Source of the DNA: DAOSEK01 sp035363095
GTDB lineage: Archaea > Nanobdellota > Nanobdellia > Woesearchaeales > UBA119
NCBI GenBank assembly: GCA_035363095.1
Contig: DAOSEK010000004.1
Span: 36,525-100,524 of the forward strand
Direction of reading: 5' to 3'
DNA: 64,000 nt
This document shows positions 60,881 to 64,000 of the stretch, in pieces. Below the pieces are notes generated by a model that was not told where the DNA came from, ran no database searches, and was given only the letters and a program-made list of their open reading frames with translations. The translations under genes and the position numbers were made by a program. How positions within the stretch are numbered: the first letter of the stretch is position 1; every line of letters begins with the position of its first letter.

Positions 60881-62875
60881 ATGAAAATGGAGAAGGAGCA
60901 AGTTCAACAATTAGGAATTGATGGAGATAGTGTTAGAAGGGAGATCAATAGAAATATAAAAAATCCATTTGACGCATTTAATGAGTATATTTGGAATGCA
61001 ATAGATGCTGGTGCAAAAAACATCAATATAAAAATCAAAAAAGATTCCAAGTATATTAAAGAACTCTCGATTATAGATGATGGTTGCGGTATTGATTATG
61101 AGCATCTAAACAAGAAACTGTTTGGAAAATTTAATACTTCTCAAAAAACCGAGGAAAAAGAACCAATTCATTCATTACCTCATGGAGAAAAAGGATTTGG
61201 ACGATTCGCTTTTATAAAATTTGCAAATGATGTTACATGGAACACAGTTTATGAAGAAGATTCCAATAATAACTATGAATATTCTATCAAAATCACAAAA
61301 AATTCTCTTGATTCTTACAAACCCACAGCAAAGAAAAAAACAAATAAGAAAACAGGAACAGAAGTTATATTTAACTTTGAATCTATGAAAGAATGTGGGG
61401 CATTAACTTGTAACGAACCTAATGATATTTTGAGTAAACTAAAGGAGAATCTTTGTTTAGAATTCTGCTGGATTGTTGAACTTCTGGATATTAAAATTTC
61501 AATTAATAACAAATTGCTAGAGTATGAACAATATAAGGATCCTACAATTTTAGAGAAAGATATTAAAATTGCAACTGAAAAATTTGATATCAAATTTATT
61601 AAATGGAAGCAACAACTCAAGAACCAATCCTCAAGGTATTACTTAAAAAATTCTAAGAATCAAGAGGTTTTTGTAGGAACTACTACTCTCAACAATAAAG
61701 GCGATGATTTCTTTCATTCAATATACATTACAAGCGAGTATTTTGATGATTTCAGTATCCTAAAAACAAAGGGAGAAAAGACATATCAGGAATTGATTAA
61801 ATTCATCGATAAATATCTAAAAGATAAAAGAAAACCTTATATCAAACAATTTGCAGACAATAAATTTGAGAAATTTGAAAAGGAAAAGATACTTCCATCT
61901 TTTAACAAGTTTGAAGAAAAAGTCAAGAAACCATTATATGAACAGGCTGTAAAGGAAGTAATCAGTTTTGCTCCTTCTTTAGTATCTACAAAAACGAACA
62001 ATAGTCAAGTAAAAGTGTTATTACAGCTAATCAATAGATTATTAGATGATGATAAATCAAGAGACACTCTGTATGATATATTATCAGTCTTATTGGATGA
62101 TGAAAATAAAGAGTATCTTGATGAATTGAAACGGTTGCTAGATAATTATGGTTTAAAGAATATTTTAGGTACTATCAAATTGATTGAAGATAGATTAGCA
62201 ACAATTCAATTGCTAGGAGATATGAATGATAATAATGAATTCTATTGTGATGAATCTGACTTACAAAAGCAGATAGAAAATCATTTTTGGATATTTGGAG
62301 AAGAATACCATTTAATGCTATGTGCTGAAGAAGATGATTTTACTAAGTTGAGGAATATATATGTAACTCAAGTTTTAGAAAAAAACAAAAAAGAGTATGA
62401 ACAAGTCAAAGTATCGCAAAGACAAGTTGATCTTTTTATCTGTGGTATAATGTCTGAAGGTCATAAGACAAATAGGAATCTTATCATAGAAATTAAACAT
62501 CCTGATAAAAATATCAATTTTGGAAATTTTAGACAAATCGAGGATTATAGTCGTATAATAAATAAAACAGACGGTTTAAACAATCCTGATCGAGATAAAT
62601 GGGATTTTGTGTTGTTGTGTAAGAATATTACTGAGAAAGATAAAAAGGATTTTGACGAGAGGTTCATAGATAGTTTTTCAGGATTGATACATGATAATCA
62701 AAAGAATATTAGGATTTTTGTTAAGAAATGGTCAGATTTGTTAAGGGACGTAGAAGATAGATTAAAATGTATGAAAGATAAACTAAATGTTAAAAAGAAA
62801 AATCTTATTCCTAAATCTTCCAGCAAAGCGAGTTTTATCGATAAATTTGATAATTCTGCAAAAAATGAGAAATAA
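60881..62875 (+). CDS. GHKL ATPase fused to a PD-(D/E)XK (Shedu-like) nuclease
   Basis: 664 residues. Bergerat ATP site: NEYIWNAIDAGA (N39), IIDDGCGI (66-71) and HGEKGFGRFA (101-110), as in MutL, MORC and Hsp90-type ATPases. A helical middle (~320-470) follows. The C terminus has QRQVDLFICG (~515) and NLIIEIKHPD (~535), i.e. D ... E-x-K of a PD-(D/E)XK nuclease of the DUF4263/Shedu type. It could act as an ATP-gated clamp with a nuclease. It starts right after the HEPN stop. Confidence 0.78.
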   Translation: MKMEKEQVQQLGIDGDSVRREINRNIKNPFDAFNEYIWNAIDAGAKNINIKIKKDSKYIKELSIIDDGCGIDYEHLNKKLFGKFNTSQKTEEKEPIHSLPHGEKGFGRFAFIKFANDVTWNTVYEEDSNNNYEYSIKITKNSLDSYKPTAKKKTNKKTGTEVIFNFESMKECGALTCNEPNDILSKLKENLCLEFCWIVELLDIKISINNKLLEYEQYKDPTILEKDIKIATEKFDIKFIKWKQQLKNQSSRYYLKNSKNQEVFVGTTTLNNKGDDFFHSIYITSEYFDDFSILKTKGEKTYQELIKFIDKYLKDKRKPYIKQFADNKFEKFEKEKILPSFNKFEEKVKKPLYEQAVKEVISFAPSLVSTKTNNSQVKVLLQLINRLLDDDKSRDTLYDILSVLLDDENKEYLDELKRLLDNYGLKNILGTIKLIEDRLATIQLLGDMNDNNEFYCDESDLQKQIENHFWIFGEEYHLMLCAEEDDFTKLRNIYVTQVLEKNKKEYEQVKVSQRQVDLFICGIMSEGHKTNRNLIIEIKHPDKNINFGNFRQIEDYSRIINKTDGLNNPDRDKWDFVLLCKNITEKDKKDFDERFIDSFSGLIHDNQKNIRIFVKKWSDLLRDVEDRLKCMKDKLNVKKKNLIPKSSSKASFIDKFDNSAKNEK

Positions 62876-62877
62876 AA

Positions 62878-63519
62878 ATGCCATATAAATTCAGCCCATC
62901 AAGTTTGAGTCTTTTGAAAGAATGCCCCAGATGTTTCTGGCTTGCGTTTAATAAAAATGTTAAGAGGCCTGCAGGAATATTTCCAAGTCTTCCAAGTGGA
63001 ATGGATGGAATCCTTAAGAATCATTTTGACAGGTTTATGGAAAAAGGAGAATTACCACCTGAACTTCAAGAACTCAATGGAGATGTTAAGCTATTTGATG
63101 ATGCAGAACTACTCAAGGTATGGAGAAGTAATTTTAAAGGAATCCAATGGACTGACAAAGAAGGAAATCTATTCAGAGGTGCAGTAGATAATATCTTGAA
63201 GAAAGGAAAGAAGCTTATTGTTCTAGACTACAAAACAAGAGGATATCCTTTAAAAGAAGATACTGCTGAACATTATCAAAATCAATTAGACATATATAAT
63301 TTTTTATTAAGAAAAAATGACTATTTAACTGAGGATTATGCTTACTTAATTTTCTACCATCCAGATAAAGTAAACGATGATGGATCAGTAATTTTCAATA
63401 CTGATATTGTTAAAATGAAGATCAATATCAAGAATGCAGAATCAATCTTTAAGAAGGCACTTAAAACACTTAAAAGAGAGATGCCTGAACCTGCTGATGA
63501 TTGCGATTATTGCAAATAG
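62878..63519 (+). CDS. PD-(D/E)XK nuclease (RecB/Cas4-like fold)
   Basis: 213 residues. FSPSSLSLLKECPRCFWLAF at the N terminus, GAVDNILKK and LIVLDYKTRGY (D ... D-x-K) in the core, a YQNQLDIYNFLL helix and a C-terminal CDYCK. The two CxxC pairs at the ends could bind an Fe-S cluster or zinc, as in Cas4 and AddB-type nucleases. No cas genes are near. It is separated by 2 bp from the ATPase-nuclease gene. Confidence 0.78.
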   Translation: MPYKFSPSSLSLLKECPRCFWLAFNKNVKRPAGIFPSLPSGMDGILKNHFDRFMEKGELPPELQELNGDVKLFDDAELLKVWRSNFKGIQWTDKEGNLFRGAVDNILKKGKKLIVLDYKTRGYPLKEDTAEHYQNQLDIYNFLLRKNDYLTEDYAYLIFYHPDKVNDDGSVIFNTDIVKMKINIKNAESIFKKALKTLKREMPEPADDCDYCK

Positions 63520-63545
63520 GTGGATAATTGTAATTGTGAGATAAA

Positions 63546-63800
63546 ATGATTGACAAACTTCTGAATCCTAAAATCATAATCGGAACCATATCTTTTGTTT
63601 TTATCATGGTTGTTCTTTTTATGATGCTTGATGGAATACAAGACAGCCCTTTAGCTGAAAATGAACAGGCAAATAAAACTATTCAAGAAACAAAAGAATC
63701 ATTATCTCTTTTAACTAATGGTTATTTTCTCGCTGGAAGCATAGCAAGTGCAATAGCATTGATAGGATTCTTCATCTGGTTATATCGTAGATACAATTAG
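63546..63800 (+). CDS. Small two-helix membrane protein (84 aa)
   Basis: Two transmembrane helices (IIIGTISFVFIMVVLFMML ~10-28 and FLAGSIASAIALIGFFIWLY ~60-79) joined by a polar, Asn/Glu-rich loop, with a basic end RRYN. Last gene of the defence operon, 26 bp after the nuclease. It could anchor the system or act as an effector at the membrane; neither can be shown. Confidence 0.6.
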   Translation: MIDKLLNPKIIIGTISFVFIMVVLFMMLDGIQDSPLAENEQANKTIQETKESLSLLTNGYFLAGSIASAIALIGFFIWLYRRYN

Positions 63801-64000
63801 TTTTCTCGCCCCCTTCTAAAAAATATAAATTTCTTTTACGAAGTAAAAGTGTAGATGTCCGTTAGGACTAGGAACTCCCCCCTTAAATAAAAGAACTCCC
63901 CCTTCTAATAATAAATATCGAACGAAGTGAGTGAATATGTGCGTAGCACGGAACTCCCCAAAACTAAAAAAAAGAAATGGAAATTTTATTGTATTTAACA
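63801..64000. other. Non-coding right margin with the start of junction 17
   Basis: CTTTTACGAAGTAAAAG (63833-63849) is a GAA-loop hairpin. 63840-63960 repeats 52430-52550 closely. The last five bases, TAACA, are the start of what would be the next junction. Confidence 0.6.
63996..64000. repeat. Array junction 17, left end only
   Basis: TAACA at the very end of the window, in the position and context (TTTAACA after a module arm) where a junction is expected. Confidence 0.4.

Larger units (their letters stand above)
53304..64000. mobile_element. Array module: defence operon (continues to the window edge)
   Basis: TAGTAGGGGACGAGAAA (53496-53512) pairs with TTTCTCGCCCCCTTCTA (63802-63818), 15 of 17 positions. 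The largest module seen, ~10.7 kb, ending in the TAACA at 63996. Confidence 0.65.

Noticed and set aside
62878..63519. Cas4 as the identity of the 213-aa nuclease
   Set aside because: No other cas genes or CRISPR repeats are in the window; the Cys arrangement is two CxxC pairs, and the general RecB-like fold explains the motifs.
1..64000. tRNA, rRNA or CRISPR array
   Set aside because: No T-loop-like GTTCRANNC with matching acceptor stems, no rRNA core sequence and no regularly spaced identical repeats were found by eye; a covariance-model scan would be needed to exclude tRNAs fully.

Overview
The window comes from a small-genome, AT-rich archaeon, most likely a DPANN lineage of the Woesearchaeota/Pacearchaeota/Nanoarchaeota type. 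Evidence: archaeal GatD/GatE amidotransferase, Pelota, RtcB, archaeal-type triosephosphate isomerase, an RPA-like protein with a zinc finger, type IV pilin-like signals, membrane-tethered winged-helix regulators, archaeal TATA boxes just upstream of leaderless starts, and GAGGTGA-type ribosome binding sites. The phylum call is an inference. No rRNA, tRNA or CRISPR was recognised.

The left half (1-33.3 kb) is mostly core chromosome: the start of topA, rtcB, a phosphoesterase and a Sua5/YrdC protein; a thioredoxin-thioredoxin-CcdA fusion with a membrane-anchored binding-protein-like partner; a membrane winged-helix protein and two tiny genes; gatE and gatD; a TIM with a long repetitive basic extension; a methyltransferase; a set of pilin-like and surface membrane genes (15.5-16.6 and 19.1-27.6 kb) interrupted by an M50-like membrane protein and pelota; and RPA. 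Two dispersed repeat families lie here: a 133-135 bp element with two hairpins (two copies) and a ~125 bp element (five copies). From 28.7 to 33.3 kb come a 2H-phosphoesterase pseudogene, a GNAT, a chimeric antitoxin remnant, lipoproteins and a second membrane winged-helix regulator.

From about 33.4 kb to the right edge the organisation changes. Fifteen gene modules, plus one composite insertion, lie head to tail in either orientation. Each module is separated from the next by a short palindrome of the form TAACA-NN-palindrome-TGTTA (16 complete sites, and a start of another at the right edge). Each simple module also carries its own inverted repeat, different from module to module, outside the gene and its promoter. 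Cargo: three toxin-antitoxin modules, an HD hydrolase, a phosphoribosyltransferase, a PLD protein, ASCH, a 2H phosphoesterase, DUF3795, a methyltransferase, a radical-SAM peptide cluster, a SPASM radical SAM with an MBL hydrolase, a NYN nuclease, a HIT hydrolase, an unknown protein, and a 10 kb defence operon. The layout resembles an integron cassette array, but the sites differ from classical attC and no integrase is in the window. This is the main candidate for an undescribed system.

The defence operon (53.6-63.8 kb) encodes a ribbon-helix-helix regulator, a PLD-SNF2 helicase, an Eco57I-like adenine methyltransferase, a HEPN protein, a GHKL ATPase fused to a PD-(D/E)XK nuclease, a separate PD-(D/E)XK nuclease and a small membrane protein. 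Within the array, a ~3.3 kb GC-richer segment (34.0-37.3 kb: methyltransferase, phosphatase, glycosyltransferase, kinase) is bracketed by 489-bp direct repeats carrying a toxin-antitoxin module, which suggests integration by a single crossover.
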